Numbered from the stretch's first letter, positions 9,070 to 18,690 are shown. The stretch: 64,000 bases of DNA from Paenibacillus sp. An7 (GCF_009870785.1 NZ_WTWX01000001.1:516065-580064); one strand, 5' to 3'. The notes: generated from the letters alone by a model not told the origin. Program-made: numbers and translations.

Positions 9070-11121
9070 TTACAAGGATGGTTCACCATCTTTTATTTTT
9101 TTTGTTTGTCTTCTAGGTTTCTTTGTTTCTATGGTTTCTGCCTTTTTCCTGTCTTTCTGTTTTGATTTTGAAGCGGTATTCAAGACTGGCTCATCCTTTA
9201 CGGAAGCACGTTTGCTTCTGGGTGTCTTCTTGAAAATAACAATACTTAGAGGTGGCAAGGTGACCTCCATACTATTCGGCTGTCCATGATAGCTGATCTT
9301 TTCAGTGCGCACTTCTTCATTAAGAAGACCTTGTCCGCCAAAATTAACTCGATCACTATTGAACACCTCTGTATATGAACCAGAACGATGTACACCCACT
9401 CTATAATGAGAACGGGATACAGGTTGCAGGTTAATAAGTACGATTAGGGAGTCACCTGGTTTTTTCCCTTTTCTTACAAAAGAAAGAACACTTTGAGACC
9501 GATCATCTGCCGAGATCCATTCAAATCCATCGGTACTATGATCCAATTCCCATAATCCTTTTTCTTGGATATAAAATTCATTTAATGATTTGGAGAAATG
9601 AAGAATCTTTCGGTGGCTCTCATAGTCAAGCAAAAACCAATCTAGAGGTTCTTCATCCTTCCATTCAATGAATTGACCAAACTCTCCACCCATAAAGAGC
9701 AGTTTCTTACCAGGAGAAGTGATAAAATAACCGAGCAATGCACGCAGACCCGCAAATTTTTGTTCGTAATCTCCCGGCATTTTATTAAGAAGAGATTTCT
9801 TGCCATGCACCACTTCATCGTGTGACAGCGGCAGTAAATGGTTCTCACTATAAGCATATACCGAAGGGAAAGTTAATAAATTATGTCTGGCAGGACGCTC
9901 CGAAAAATCGGTTTCAAAATACTCAAGCGTATCATTCATCCATCCCATGTTCCACTTATAGTTAAAGCCGAGTCCACCCGCATATACAGGACTTGTTACT
10001 TGTGACCAGGAACTAGATTCTTCCGCCATCATTAACGCTGCAGGGTAATAATGAAAAACCGTTTCATTTAATTGTTTAATAAATTCAATGGCTTCCACGT
10101 TTTCATTCGTACCTTTGTCGTTAAGACAATACTGGCCTTCTGCTTTTTCAAAGTCCAACTTCAGCATACTTGTTACTGCATCAATACGCAGACCATCAAT
10201 ATGGTACATATCCATCCAGTAAAGCGCATTAGATATAAGAAACGAGCGTACCTCCGGTTTGGAGTAATCAAAACTCAGAGTTCCCCAACCCGGTTTTTCC
10301 GCCTTAAGGGGATCTGCATACTCAAACAATGGGGTTCCATCAAACATCCGAAGTCCGTGGGCATCTTTAGCGAAATGTGCAGGTACCCAGTCCAAAATAA
10401 CACCGATCCCCGCTTGATGTAGCTGATCAATCAGGTACATCAAATCATGTGGCGTCCCATATCGGCTTGTCGGAGCATAATATCCGGTATTCTGATATCC
10501 CCATGACAAATCGTATGGATGTTCCGTTATTGGCATAAACTCTACATGAGTGTAAGACATTTCTTTCAAATAAGGGATTAATAACTCAGGCATTTCAGCA
10601 TATGTATAGAACTCCCCTGTCTCTTTTTGTTTCCATGTCCCAAAATGCATCTCATAGATATTGAGCGGTTTTTGATATATCTCTTTACGCTTACGTCTCC
10701 AGGATGAGTCCTTCCACTTATAACCTTCGATCTTGGAGGTAATGGAAGCTGTACTCGGCCTTACTTCTGCATGGAAAGCATAAGGGTCAGCTCTAAGCAA
10801 AGATTCATTATCAGAGGTGAGAATATGATATTTGTAAAATGTTCCTTCATCGATGTCAGGAAAAAAACGAGTCCAAAGCCCAGAATCGGGTATCTTATAT
10901 AATATATCCGCTTCTCCCAGACCGTGATAACCATTGCGATCAAGAGCAAGGCCTACTTTTGAAGCATTGGGTGCCCAGACTGTGAAACGATAGCCTGATA
11001 CTCCGTCTTCCTGAACCGGATGAGCTCCGAGAAAATGGTAACTAAAATGTGAAGTTCCTTCGTGAAACAAATAAATATCTTCCGAAGAAATAAAGGTTTT
11101 CGGTACATTGTTTTCAATCAA
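9070..11121 (-). CDS. glgB: 1,4-alpha-glucan branching enzyme with basic C-terminal tail
   Basis: A GH13 branching enzyme of about 683 residues. It has an N-terminal CBM48-like domain, then the catalytic barrel with nucleophile Asp in GLRIDAVTS (about 314), acid/base Glu in MMAEESS (about 367) and Asp in LSHDEVVHGK (about 435). It introduces alpha-1,6 branches into glycogen. The frame opens with GTG 11130, but that GTG lies inside a near-perfect Shine-Dalgarno (AAGAAGGTGATC), so TTG 11121, eight bases after it, is the likelier start. The last 45 or so residues are a Lys/Arg-rich tail not needed for GH13 enzymes. Confidence 0.94.
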   Translation of the reverse strand: MIENNVPKTFISSEDIYLFHEGTSHFSYHFLGAHPVQEDGVSGYRFTVWAPNASKVGLALDRNGYHGLGEADILYKIPDSGLWTRFFPDIDEGTFYKYHILTSDNESLLRADPYAFHAEVRPSTASITSKIEGYKWKDSSWRRKRKEIYQKPLNIYEMHFGTWKQKETGEFYTYAEMPELLIPYLKEMSYTHVEFMPITEHPYDLSWGYQNTGYYAPTSRYGTPHDLMYLIDQLHQAGIGVILDWVPAHFAKDAHGLRMFDGTPLFEYADPLKAEKPGWGTLSFDYSKPEVRSFLISNALYWMDMYHIDGLRIDAVTSMLKLDFEKAEGQYCLNDKGTNENVEAIEFIKQLNETVFHYYPAALMMAEESSSWSQVTSPVYAGGLGFNYKWNMGWMNDTLEYFETDFSERPARHNLLTFPSVYAYSENHLLPLSHDEVVHGKKSLLNKMPGDYEQKFAGLRALLGYFITSPGKKLLFMGGEFGQFIEWKDEEPLDWFLLDYESHRKILHFSKSLNEFYIQEKGLWELDHSTDGFEWISADDRSQSVLSFVRKGKKPGDSLIVLINLQPVSRSHYRVGVHRSGSYTEVFNSDRVNFGGQGLLNEEVRTEKISYHGQPNSMEVTLPPLSIVIFKKTPRSKRASVKDEPVLNTASKSKQKDRKKAETIETKKPRRQTKKIKDGEPSL

Positions 11122-11317
11122 AGAGATCACCTTCTTTTTAAAATAGAATAAACACTATAAAAACATTATTACCCCATTTTCTCCATTATGAAAATGAAAA
11201 ATAGCTAAACGAAATATAAATTACATTTTTTAGCTTTTTTCAGAAAATAGTGATTCATCTATGCTGGGCTCCGTTTAATAACCTATCACGGAAACATACT
11301 ATGGGAGGGAAATACTA

Positions 11318-12520
11318 ATGGCTAAAAAAGAATGTATCGCCATGTTATTGGCAGGAGGAGAAGGGAAGCGTCTTGCTCCACTGACATCGAAAATAGCAAA
11401 ACCCGCTGTCCACTTCGGCGGTAATTATCGAATCATTGATTTTCCTCTCAGTAACTGCGTAAATTCAGGTATTGACACGGTGGGAGTCCTAACACAGTAC
11501 GAGGCAGAATCTTTACATGGACACATTGGTAAAGGCGAACCTTGGAAATTAAATACAACTAAGGATAAGGGAGTTACTCTTCTTCCTTCTTGGAATACAG
11601 GTTCAGATGAGTACTGCGGAACGGCAGATGCTATCTATAAAAATATTGAATACATCGATGCACAAGATCCAGAGAACGTCCTTATTTTGTCTGGTGACCA
11701 TATTTATCAAATGGATTATCGAAAGGTTCTGAAATACCATGAGGAAAAAAAAGCATTAGCTACCATTGCAGTAATAGAAGTACCTTGGAATGAAGCTCAT
11801 CGCTTTGGAGTATTGAATACCAATGAAGACATGCGTGTGACTGAGTTTGTTGAAAAACCAGCTCAACCGGAAAGCAACCTGGCTTCTATGGGTATTTATG
11901 TGTTTAACTGGAAGCACCTAAAAAAGCATTTGATTCAAGATGCGGCTTCTACGGAGTCTAGTCATGACTTTGGCAAGGATATCATTCCTTCAATGCTGAA
12001 GGGACAAGATCCGCTTTATGTATATAACTTTGAAGGATATTGGAAAGATGTTGGTACTGTGCAATCCTTATGGGATGCCCATATGGATGTATTAAACGGA
12101 GTGAACTTGACGAAAGAAGAACTAAAGGCATGGCCTATGTATTCACGTCAAGGACGTACAAAGCTAACTGGTTATAGACAAAAAGCAACATTATCCAAAA
12201 ATTCTATCGTCCATGATCATTGCTACATGGAAGGAAATTCTGATCGTTCTGTTATCTTCTACGGTGCAGAGATTGGTAGAAATTCCACAGTTAAAGAAAG
12301 TGTAATCATGCCTAATGCTCGCATTGGACGTAATGTCACCATAGATCGTGCCATTATCGGTGAGGGAGCGATCATTAGAGATGGAGCAGTAATCAAAGGC
12401 AGTCTAGATGAAATTGTTGTCATTGGTCCTGGAGAAACAGTCGCTGGTAAGCCTTCTGTTCGAACAAACCGTCTTCTCAAAGACGTGTACGAGAAAGCAG
12501 GACAGCTACGAACAACTTAG
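11318..12520 (+). CDS. glgC: Glucose-1-phosphate adenylyltransferase
   Basis: A 400-residue ADP-glucose pyrophosphorylase. The N-terminal nucleotidyltransferase domain shows [11 protein letters not shown] (13-23), [15 protein letters not shown], the [10 protein letters not shown] segment and FVEKP. The C-terminal part (about 290-400) is a left-handed beta-helix of hexapeptide repeats. It makes ADP-glucose from glucose-1-phosphate and ATP, the committed step feeding GlgA. GGGAGGG precedes the ATG. The gene is alone on the plus strand, divergent from glgB-glgA, unlike the single glgBCDAP operon of Bacillus; no glgD paralogue is adjacent. Confidence 0.96.
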   Translation: MAKKECIAMLLAGGEGKRLAPLTSKIAKPAVHFGGNYRIIDFPLSNCVNSGIDTVGVLTQYEAESLHGHIGKGEPWKLNTTKDKGVTLLPSWNTGSDEYCGTADAIYKNIEYIDAQDPENVLILSGDHIYQMDYRKVLKYHEEKKALATIAVIEVPWNEAHRFGVLNTNEDMRVTEFVEKPAQPESNLASMGIYVFNWKHLKKHLIQDAASTESSHDFGKDIIPSMLKGQDPLYVYNFEGYWKDVGTVQSLWDAHMDVLNGVNLTKEELKAWPMYSRQGRTKLTGYRQKATLSKNSIVHDHCYMEGNSDRSVIFYGAEIGRNSTVKESVIMPNARIGRNVTIDRAIIGEGAIIRDGAVIKGSLDEIVVIGPGETVAGKPSVRTNRLLKDVYEKAGQLRTT

Positions 12521-12558
12521 ACCTAAAAAAGATTATTTTCATCATACCATCTTTGAAC

Positions 12559-12594
12559 AAAAAGAGCATCCCATAATTGGGATGCTCTTTTTGT
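12559..12594. terminator. Bidirectional terminator between glgC and GNAT gene
   Basis: A perfect 13-bp stem (12561-12573 with 12578-12590, loop TAAT) flanked by A-rich and T-rich tracts, serving both convergent genes. Confidence 0.9.
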
Positions 12595-12615
12595 AGTATA
12601 TTTTCCTCTTTAACG

Positions 12616-13143
12616 TTATCTTTGATATAGGTTTACTTTTCGATCTCCCATATCTGTCACACCCAGGTGAGTGAATCCCAGCCCTTGATAAAAATCATTC
12701 AGTTTCGGACTATGGGTGATGCAATCGAGACGCAAGCCTCTTTTTCCTGCAGCAATAACAATCTCTTCCGCTGCATCAATCATCCAGCTGCTTAGTCCCC
12801 GCTTGCGATATGTTCTGCCTAAGGTCAACCGATGCAGATAACCATAAGCCTCATCATTAAGCGCCCCCCAATAAGCAGGATCATCTCCTTGCAGAGTGAA
12901 TAATCCGGCCGGGGACTCATTCAAGTAAGCCATATAAATATCTCGATTATCGAAATATTGGAGAATAGAATCTAGGGTAAATAGATCGGGTGTCCAGTGT
13001 CTAAGGTCATTACCGACCATCCACTCTGCCGCTTCAACAAGCAGGGCTCTCATCTCTTCCGCTTGATTAGGCGTCGCTTGTACCAGTCTAATGATGCCAT
13101 CCGGCTCTTCTTTTGTTTTGATTACTTTTAAATCTTGCATCAT
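12616..13143 (-). CDS. GNAT family N-acetyltransferase
   Basis: A 175-residue acetyltransferase with the acetyl-CoA binding motif A around RLTLGRTYRKRGLSSWMID (about 106-124) and the C-terminal FYQGLGFTHLG segment. The acceptor is unknown. It starts 18 bases after the sensor kinase stop, with AGAGG upstream and two consecutive ATGs (13143, 13140), so it appears to be the last gene of the ABC-lipoprotein-regulator-kinase operon, ending at the glgC-facing terminator. Confidence 0.85.
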   Translation of the reverse strand: MMQDLKVIKTKEEPDGIIRLVQATPNQAEEMRALLVEAAEWMVGNDLRHWTPDLFTLDSILQYFDNRDIYMAYLNESPAGLFTLQGDDPAYWGALNDEAYGYLHRLTLGRTYRKRGLSSWMIDAAEEIVIAAGKRGLRLDCITHSPKLNDFYQGLGFTHLGVTDMGDRKVNLYQR

Positions 13144-13161
13144 TATCCTCTACCGCTCCCC

Positions 13162-14592
13162 TTAGACTACTTCAGGATCTATATCAGATTCGAAGTGTTC
13201 TTCCTGGGTTAAAGCAGGAAGTTTGACTGTCACCGTTGTTCCATTTCCAAGTTCACTTTCCATCTGAAGCGTACCGCCATGAAGCTCAATCAGCTGCTGA
13301 CTAATGGCTAGACCTAGCCCAGTTCCTCCATGCTGATGATCAACTTGATAGAATCGATCTTTCACACGCTCAAGATGTTCTTCACTGATCCCGATTCCTG
13401 TATCTTGAACAATGACAACTACCTGATCTTGCTCACGTTTGATCGTAATATCGATCCAAGTATTCATATGAGAAAATTTAATTGCATTGTCAATCACATT
13501 AAGAAAGACTTGTTTTAATCGGTTGCCGTCACCAAGAATTAAATAATCTTCCTCTTCTGCACTGAGTCTTAGTTTGATTTGTTTTTGTTCTGCTTTGGCC
13601 CATACATTCAGCATGATCTCTTGTAATACTTCTCGAACACTAACCGTACCTTTGACCATCTTCATCTCATTTTGTTGCAATTTAGAGAAATCGAGCAGTT
13701 CCTCAACTAGCCCAATAAGCCGGTTTGTTTCTTTTGATATGATCTTAAGACCCATTTTTGTTTCTTCTGGATCATACCCGCCTGATTCAAGTGTTTCATT
13801 CCAGCCTTTTATACTTGTCAGCGGAGTACGAAGTTCATGAGAAATGGAAGAAATGAAATCATCCTTCACTTGATTACTGCGCACAATTTCCTCAGCCATA
13901 TAATTCAAGGTAGAAGAAAGCTCACCAATCTCATATTTATAGTCCCCTTCAATTCGGACATCAAAGCGGCCTTTTGCCATCTCTGCCGAGGCGGCAGTAA
14001 TGATATTGATCGGTCTTACAATGGAATTTGCAAGTCCGATACTAATTGTAAAGACTAACACAAGTACCCCTACAACGATCAGCCCTGACCATACTAAAAT
14101 ATCGACTAGAGCATTATTCACTCGCTCCATACTTGTTACATACCGAGCAATATATACATTATCGTTACCATAATCTATTTTGGTGGATACCGCCATCACA
14201 GACTCGCCTGTGATTACATCCTTACCTATCCAGCGGCCCGTACTGCCTTTAAGTGCCTGCGGGACATCACTTGTCTGGACTACCCGATCTGATTCAAAAC
14301 CAGAGGAAAGAGCAAGTACACGGCCCTCGGTATCCAGAATTTCAAGCGATGTATTTTCGAGTTTAAGATAATACATGAGATTGGATATGAACGAACTCTC
14401 GTTACTGCTGTCTATAAATGATGAATTGTAATATCTGATTACATTTTTAGAGTTAGACTCAATGTAGTTATATATACTATCGTAGTAGTACTTCTGCATC
14501 GCAACCAGAAAGATGGATTCAATCAAAAGCAGCGCAAGCAGAACAAGAATAAAATACTGCAGAACAATTTGCCTGCGAATGCCTTTCATCAT
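13162..14592 (-). CDS. Membrane sensor histidine kinase
   Basis: A 476-residue kinase with two membrane segments (about 9-31 and 164-188) bounding a roughly 130-residue extracytoplasmic sensor. A HAMP domain (about 186-240), a dimerisation domain with phospho-acceptor His252 in SSISHELRTPL and a HATPase domain (NVIDNAIKF N-box, DTGIGI, GTGLGLAI) follow. It is partner to the OmpR-type regulator directly upstream: the regulator stop and kinase start overlap as TAATG. The signal is unknown. Since the same operon carries a lipoprotein and an orphan ATPase, these may help sense it. Confidence 0.93.
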   Translation of the reverse strand: MMKGIRRQIVLQYFILVLLALLLIESIFLVAMQKYYYDSIYNYIESNSKNVIRYYNSSFIDSSNESSFISNLMYYLKLENTSLEILDTEGRVLALSSGFESDRVVQTSDVPQALKGSTGRWIGKDVITGESVMAVSTKIDYGNDNVYIARYVTSMERVNNALVDILVWSGLIVVGVLVLVFTISIGLANSIVRPINIITAASAEMAKGRFDVRIEGDYKYEIGELSSTLNYMAEEIVRSNQVKDDFISSISHELRTPLTSIKGWNETLESGGYDPEETKMGLKIISKETNRLIGLVEELLDFSKLQQNEMKMVKGTVSVREVLQEIMLNVWAKAEQKQIKLRLSAEEEDYLILGDGNRLKQVFLNVIDNAIKFSHMNTWIDITIKREQDQVVVIVQDTGIGISEEHLERVKDRFYQVDHQHGGTGLGLAISQQLIELHGGTLQMESELGNGTTVTVKLPALTQEEHFESDIDPEVV

Positions 14593-15287
14593 TAAGCTCT
14601 ACCTTTCCACTTGTAGCCATGCCCCCAAACCGTTTGGAGAAATTCCGGCTCAGAAGGGTTGCCTTCAATTTTTTGACGTAGTCGTCTTATGTTTACATCT
14701 ACAATTTTAGGATCTCCCATGTACTCTTTACCCCACACATGATCTAGAAGTACATCCCGGCTCAGAGGTGTGTTTTCTTTTTCAAGGAAGAATTGTACAA
14801 GAGAAAACTCTGTCGGTGTTAGTTCAATGGGCTGCCCATTTCTTTTAAACTGCTTGGATATGAGGTCAAGTGAGAACGGACCTGATTCAAAGGTAACTTT
14901 GGCCGCTGTTTCCCGGTGTACATTCACTCGTCGCAACAAAGACTGTATACGTGCAATGAGCTCGGTCGGACTAAAGGGTTTACTTACATGATCGTCAGCC
15001 CCCACAGATAAAGCATATACTTTATCCTGCTCCTGAACTTTTGCTGTTAAAAAGATAATCCCGATTCGTTCATTGGTTTCACGAATACGGCGGCACACTT
15101 CAAACCCGTCAATTCCAGGTACCATGACATCAAGAAGCGCAATATCAATATCGCTTACCGCATTAATGATCTTCATTGCCTCAAGACCATCCGCCGCTTC
15201 CAAGACGTCAAAACCATTTCTTTTTAAATTCAGTACGATAAAACTGCGGATGGACTCCTCATCTTCCATAATCAGTACTTTACTCAT
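14592..15287 (-). CDS. OmpR/PhoB-family response regulator
   Basis: A 231-residue regulator with a receiver domain (about 1-120; acidic pair near residues 8-10, phospho-acceptor Asp53 in LLDVMVPG, Thr81, Lys103 in SKPF) and a winged-helix DNA-binding domain (about 130-228; ELTPTEFSLVQFF, VDVNIRRLRQKIE, VWGHGYKW). It is translationally coupled on both sides: ATGA overlap with the lipoprotein gene and TAATG overlap with the kinase gene. Targets are unknown; autoregulation of this operon would be typical. Confidence 0.94.
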   Translation of the reverse strand: MSKVLIMEDEESIRSFIVLNLKRNGFDVLEAADGLEAMKIINAVSDIDIALLDVMVPGIDGFEVCRRIRETNERIGIIFLTAKVQEQDKVYALSVGADDHVSKPFSPTELIARIQSLLRRVNVHRETAAKVTFESGPFSLDLISKQFKRNGQPIELTPTEFSLVQFFLEKENTPLSRDVLLDHVWGKEYMGDPKIVDVNIRRLRQKIEGNPSEPEFLQTVWGHGYKWKGRA

Positions 15288-16645
15288 TCTATAATCATTC
15301 CTTCCTGTTCCGGATCTGTAAGCAAATTATTACTTGGTGTGTTTTGACCGGCTTGTTTTGGCAATCTGTACCCTATTACCTGATTACTGGAACGAACGAT
15401 TTGTTTCCATTCGTCTTTTACCCGTTCCCAGCTGTCCAGTGAGAAAAACTGAATCTCAGCAACCGTTTCATCCGTATCTGCCAATTTAAAGCGTAAATAT
15501 TTATCCTTCACTGACTTCGTATCAAGTGTAACATTCCCATATTGTTCAGGTTTCAAGTTGAAATAAAAACGATCCTGATCATCCCGATATTGCTGCATGA
15601 TAAAGGTTAGACCATCTTCACCATTCCATTGATAAAAAGAATAGAAGTATAGTTTTTCACTATCTACAAAATGTTCCCACCCTGGCGGTTCTTCAAGCAA
15701 ACCGAATTCCACAATACCATCATTGTTAATATCTTCACTTAATATCCGTCTAGGTTTAAACGTAATATCTGTTCCTTTAAAAGCCTCAACCAATTGATTA
15801 TCTTCCATATAGATTAAATCAGAATAAGAATTCGAAGCATCAAGCGCAATATCCAGAATAATCCCTGTCTTGTTCTTGGATATTTTTCCTGCGGATACAT
15901 TATAGAAATCCCGCATCTTCGTATCAATCGTCATTTTGTCGAGCACTTCAAAACTTCCATCGTTATATTGATATACCGTTATCGTCCCTTGTCCTGTCGT
16001 CGGCAGGATATTCATGATTGTGAGGTCATGAATCCCATCACCATTTAAATCCAGGGGATTACGAAACTCATCCATAATTACGTATTTTGAATAAGGCATC
16101 TCTAGTATTTTCTGCAAAGTTCCACCTTTATAAGTGTAGGAGACAAGCCAGTTTTGCGCATTCTGTTCTACCCCGCTTGAGAATCCAGCCAAAATTTCGA
16201 GTCCTTCATCCCCTGTGATCTCTTGCAGACGAAAGGAATTAAGAACAGAACCTATCCCGTCAAAAGTCAACTTCTTGACCCATGTATCTCCCTGTTTCTC
16301 AAGCAGCATTCCGCGAATCTTTACTTCAGGATCATCAGGCAGATCATAAAAAACAACTGCCTCCATGATGCCGTCATTATTTAAATCTTTTTGAATAATT
16401 TTATTTGACATCTCTCTGGGCTGGGTAATCGTAGAACCTTCAGGAAGCTCTCCTTGAATAACACTGAGTAGATTTTCTCTCTCTGTTGTCATTTGTGGAG
16501 TCTTCATCAGCGATTTTGGATCATTGAAGGAATCCAATCCATTGCCGCAGCCGCTAATCAAAAATATAGAAAGCAACATCGCACCCAGAAAGAAAAATTG
16601 ATGTGAATTTCTTATGATTTGCACCAGATCACTCTTCTCATTCAT
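15284..16645 (-). CDS. Lipoprotein with three DxNxDG (FG-GAP/VCBS-like) repeats
   Basis: A 453-residue predicted lipoprotein. After a basic start and hydrophobic segment comes a lipobox with Cys33 (LISGC). The mature part holds at least three calcium-loop-like motifs, DLNNDGIME (87-95), DLNGDGIHD (199-207) and DINNDGIVE (305-313), each leading into a beta strand, which suggests a beta-propeller-like extracytoplasmic domain. The roughly 110-residue spacing is regular. Its start overlaps the ATPase stop (TAATG) and its stop overlaps the regulator start (ATGA). Co-expression with a two-component system suggests a sensing accessory or a target; I do not know its ligand. Confidence 0.8.
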   Translation of the reverse strand: MNEKSDLVQIIRNSHQFFFLGAMLLSIFLISGCGNGLDSFNDPKSLMKTPQMTTERENLLSVIQGELPEGSTITQPREMSNKIIQKDLNNDGIMEAVVFYDLPDDPEVKIRGMLLEKQGDTWVKKLTFDGIGSVLNSFRLQEITGDEGLEILAGFSSGVEQNAQNWLVSYTYKGGTLQKILEMPYSKYVIMDEFRNPLDLNGDGIHDLTIMNILPTTGQGTITVYQYNDGSFEVLDKMTIDTKMRDFYNVSAGKISKNKTGIILDIALDASNSYSDLIYMEDNQLVEAFKGTDITFKPRRILSEDINNDGIVEFGLLEEPPGWEHFVDSEKLYFYSFYQWNGEDGLTFIMQQYRDDQDRFYFNLKPEQYGNVTLDTKSVKDKYLRFKLADTDETVAEIQFFSLDSWERVKDEWKQIVRSSNQVIGYRLPKQAGQNTPSNNLLTDPEQEGMIIE

Positions 16646-17370
16646 TAAATCTTGTTTTTCTCATGTAATGTAAGTCGTCTGCCACGAATATCAAACGCAA
16701 GCCTTCCTTCAGAAAGCCCCCATATTCGAGTAGCATAACGTTCTGCAAGTTCGATGGGCAGCACGGCAATCACCGTCATATTCTCTTCTTCGCATAGCTT
16801 TTTGAAATTTTCAAGTACACTATCTGCGGATTTCGGATCAAGACCGATCACAGGTTCATCTGCTAGAATTACTTGCGCTCCATGGGTTAAAGCCCTGGCT
16901 ACAGCAACACGCTGACGCTCACCGCCGCTAAGTTGTCCTGCTTTCATATGGGCTTTGTCTAGAAGCCCGACACTCTCGATGATATCCATAGCACCCATAT
17001 AATCATCAGACCGAACCATACCTGTCAGCATACGCCACCAAGGTGTTTGTCCTGATCTTCCGATAAGTACATTTTTGAGCACTATTTTATTTGTAAATAA
17101 TTCTGGATTCTGCTCTAAATAAGCCCACTCACGTTTAATTTGCTTTTTACCAGCATGCCCAGCTTTGAAAATATCTGTACCATGCACATTGAATTTTCCA
17201 CGGTCCCAGCTATCTTTAAGAGCTAACAATCGTAACAAAGTACTTTTACCGCTTCCGCTTCCACCGACAATACCAATAAACTCGCCTTGCTGCAGATCAA
17301 AGCTAATTTCTTTCAAAACGGGAATCTTATCTGAACCAACGGCCTTTGCCAATTGCTCTACTCTGATCAT
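16645..17370 (-). CDS. PhnC-like ABC ATPase with altered H-loop, no permease nearby
   Basis: A 241-residue ATPase resembling phosphonate importer ATPase PhnC, including the LIGRSGQTPWWRMLTG insert. Walker A GGSGSGKST (36-44), Q-loop Gln87, signature LSGGE (147-151) and Walker B LADEP (169-173) are intact. At the switch-histidine position the sequence reads VIAVLPIELAERYA, with proline 205 where PhnC has SLHQ; one residue is also missing. No permease or binding protein gene is adjacent. An AGAGGAGAT box precedes the ATG. It leads the operon with lipoprotein, regulator and kinase, so a signalling rather than transport role is likely. Confidence 0.85.
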   Translation of the reverse strand: MIRVEQLAKAVGSDKIPVLKEISFDLQQGEFIGIVGGSGSGKSTLLRLLALKDSWDRGKFNVHGTDIFKAGHAGKKQIKREWAYLEQNPELFTNKIVLKNVLIGRSGQTPWWRMLTGMVRSDDYMGAMDIIESVGLLDKAHMKAGQLSGGERQRVAVARALTHGAQVILADEPVIGLDPKSADSVLENFKKLCEEENMTVIAVLPIELAERYATRIWGLSEGRLAFDIRGRRLTLHEKNKI

Positions 17371-17460
17371 TTACGTTTATATCTCCTCTTATCCGTAGAA
17401 TGTATATCTTTAGTTTATTGGAAATAGAATAGATTTTCCATGCGAACAAGCGTTCTTTCT

Positions 17461-18633
17461 TTAGACTTTGTTCTGCTTAAAGAAAAACCCGGCCATTCCA
17501 AACAAGAGATAACATGCGCCCAGCAGCCAGAACATGCCGCCCGGAGCACCCAGTCCAAGCATAATTCCTCCGAGATTGGGTCCAATAATACTCCCTATAT
17601 TAAACTGAAAAGAAGCCACCACGTTTGCAGCCGGCAACACACTTTTAGGTAGAATATCAGCTGCATAAGCAAGACCCAGAGAAAAGAACGAACCAACAAG
17701 CCCACCAGCTATCGTTAGCAGTAATAAGGTTGGCCAAAACTGCGTCCCTGCTGCAGGGATCAGCATAAATAAAAGTCCGCCTACGATTCCTGAGATCATA
17801 AGAATTCGCTTTCTCCCAAACCGGTCACTTAAAGCTCCAAGCGGTAATTGAAGAAGCAGTCCCCCGATCCCTACAAAAGGAAGTAAGGTAGAGATATCAC
17901 TCTCGCTAAATCCAATGCGAAGTCCATAGATAGGGAAATTACTGTTCATGCCCGATTCCATATACCCATATAAGAATGCTGGAATGAGTGCATACCAGGC
18001 TAACATAAAGCTGCGGCGGTATCTCCCCGTCCCGCTTCCTTCATTTATTATTTTCTCAGGCCGGGTATCGGGTAATTTTAGAGCAAATAACAAAACGATT
18101 AGCATTAAGAAAAAAAGAATAGCAAATGGTACAACTTGTCCATATCCTAGAAGCTTAATTCCCAGGGGTCCTATACTAAAACCAATTCCATATGACATTC
18201 CGTATATCGATATGTTTCTGCCCCGGGAAGCTGCCGGAGTAACAAGCAGTACCCATAACTGAGTTGAATAATGGAGTGCGCTGTCTCCTATCCCAACTAA
18301 AAACCGTAATAAGAACCAAAGTCTGAGATCAGGAATCAGTGGAAACAACATGAGCGGAATCATAACGATTATAAGACCAGAAATGATCAGTTTCTTAAAA
18401 CCTACTGCCCCTAAAATCCGCTCAGCTACCAGTGTCATTGCAAAAGAACCTATGTACATGACTGCAGCATTTAATCCATTTATGCTAGAAGACACACCCA
18501 TCTGCTCGATAAAAATAGAGAGTACAGGCAAAAGCAATCCTTGACTTAGACCAGCTACAATAATAACTACAATGAGAATAATAAAATGCGCCTTAGAACC
18601 TTCCTGTCGTATTGCCCCAGATGCCTTACTCAA
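17461..18633 (-). CDS. Major facilitator superfamily transporter
   Basis: A 390-residue protein with about 12 membrane segments and MFS-type motifs, including a motif A-like GALSDRFGRKRIL in the central loop and a first-half loop AERILGAVGFKKLI. It resembles drug/metabolite efflux MFS proteins; the substrate is unknown. The start is TTG 18633 with AGGAGGG 10 bases upstream (the nearby ATG runs into a stop). It is divergent from an ArsR-like regulator, a common transporter-regulator arrangement, and has a terminator-like hairpin in its leader. Confidence 0.88.
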   Translation of the reverse strand: MSKASGAIRQEGSKAHFIILIVVIIVAGLSQGLLLPVLSIFIEQMGVSSSINGLNAAVMYIGSFAMTLVAERILGAVGFKKLIISGLIIVMIPLMLFPLIPDLRLWFLLRFLVGIGDSALHYSTQLWVLLVTPAASRGRNISIYGMSYGIGFSIGPLGIKLLGYGQVVPFAILFFLMLIVLLFALKLPDTRPEKIINEGSGTGRYRRSFMLAWYALIPAFLYGYMESGMNSNFPIYGLRIGFSESDISTLLPFVGIGGLLLQLPLGALSDRFGRKRILMISGIVGGLLFMLIPAAGTQFWPTLLLLTIAGGLVGSFFSLGLAYAADILPKSVLPAANVVASFQFNIGSIIGPNLGGIMLGLGAPGGMFWLLGACYLLFGMAGFFFKQNKV

Positions 18634-18668
18634 AACATTTTTTCCCTCCTATGCTCCCATGACAAAAT

Positions 18669-18690
18669 AAAAAATCGTCATTTCTGACGA
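18669..18690 (-). terminator. Terminator-like hairpin in the MFS gene leader
   Basis: On the minus strand TCGTCA-GAAA-TGACGA (18690-18675) is followed by six T and TATTTT. It lies between the predicted promoter and the MFS start codon, so it could act as an attenuator. Confidence 0.5.
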
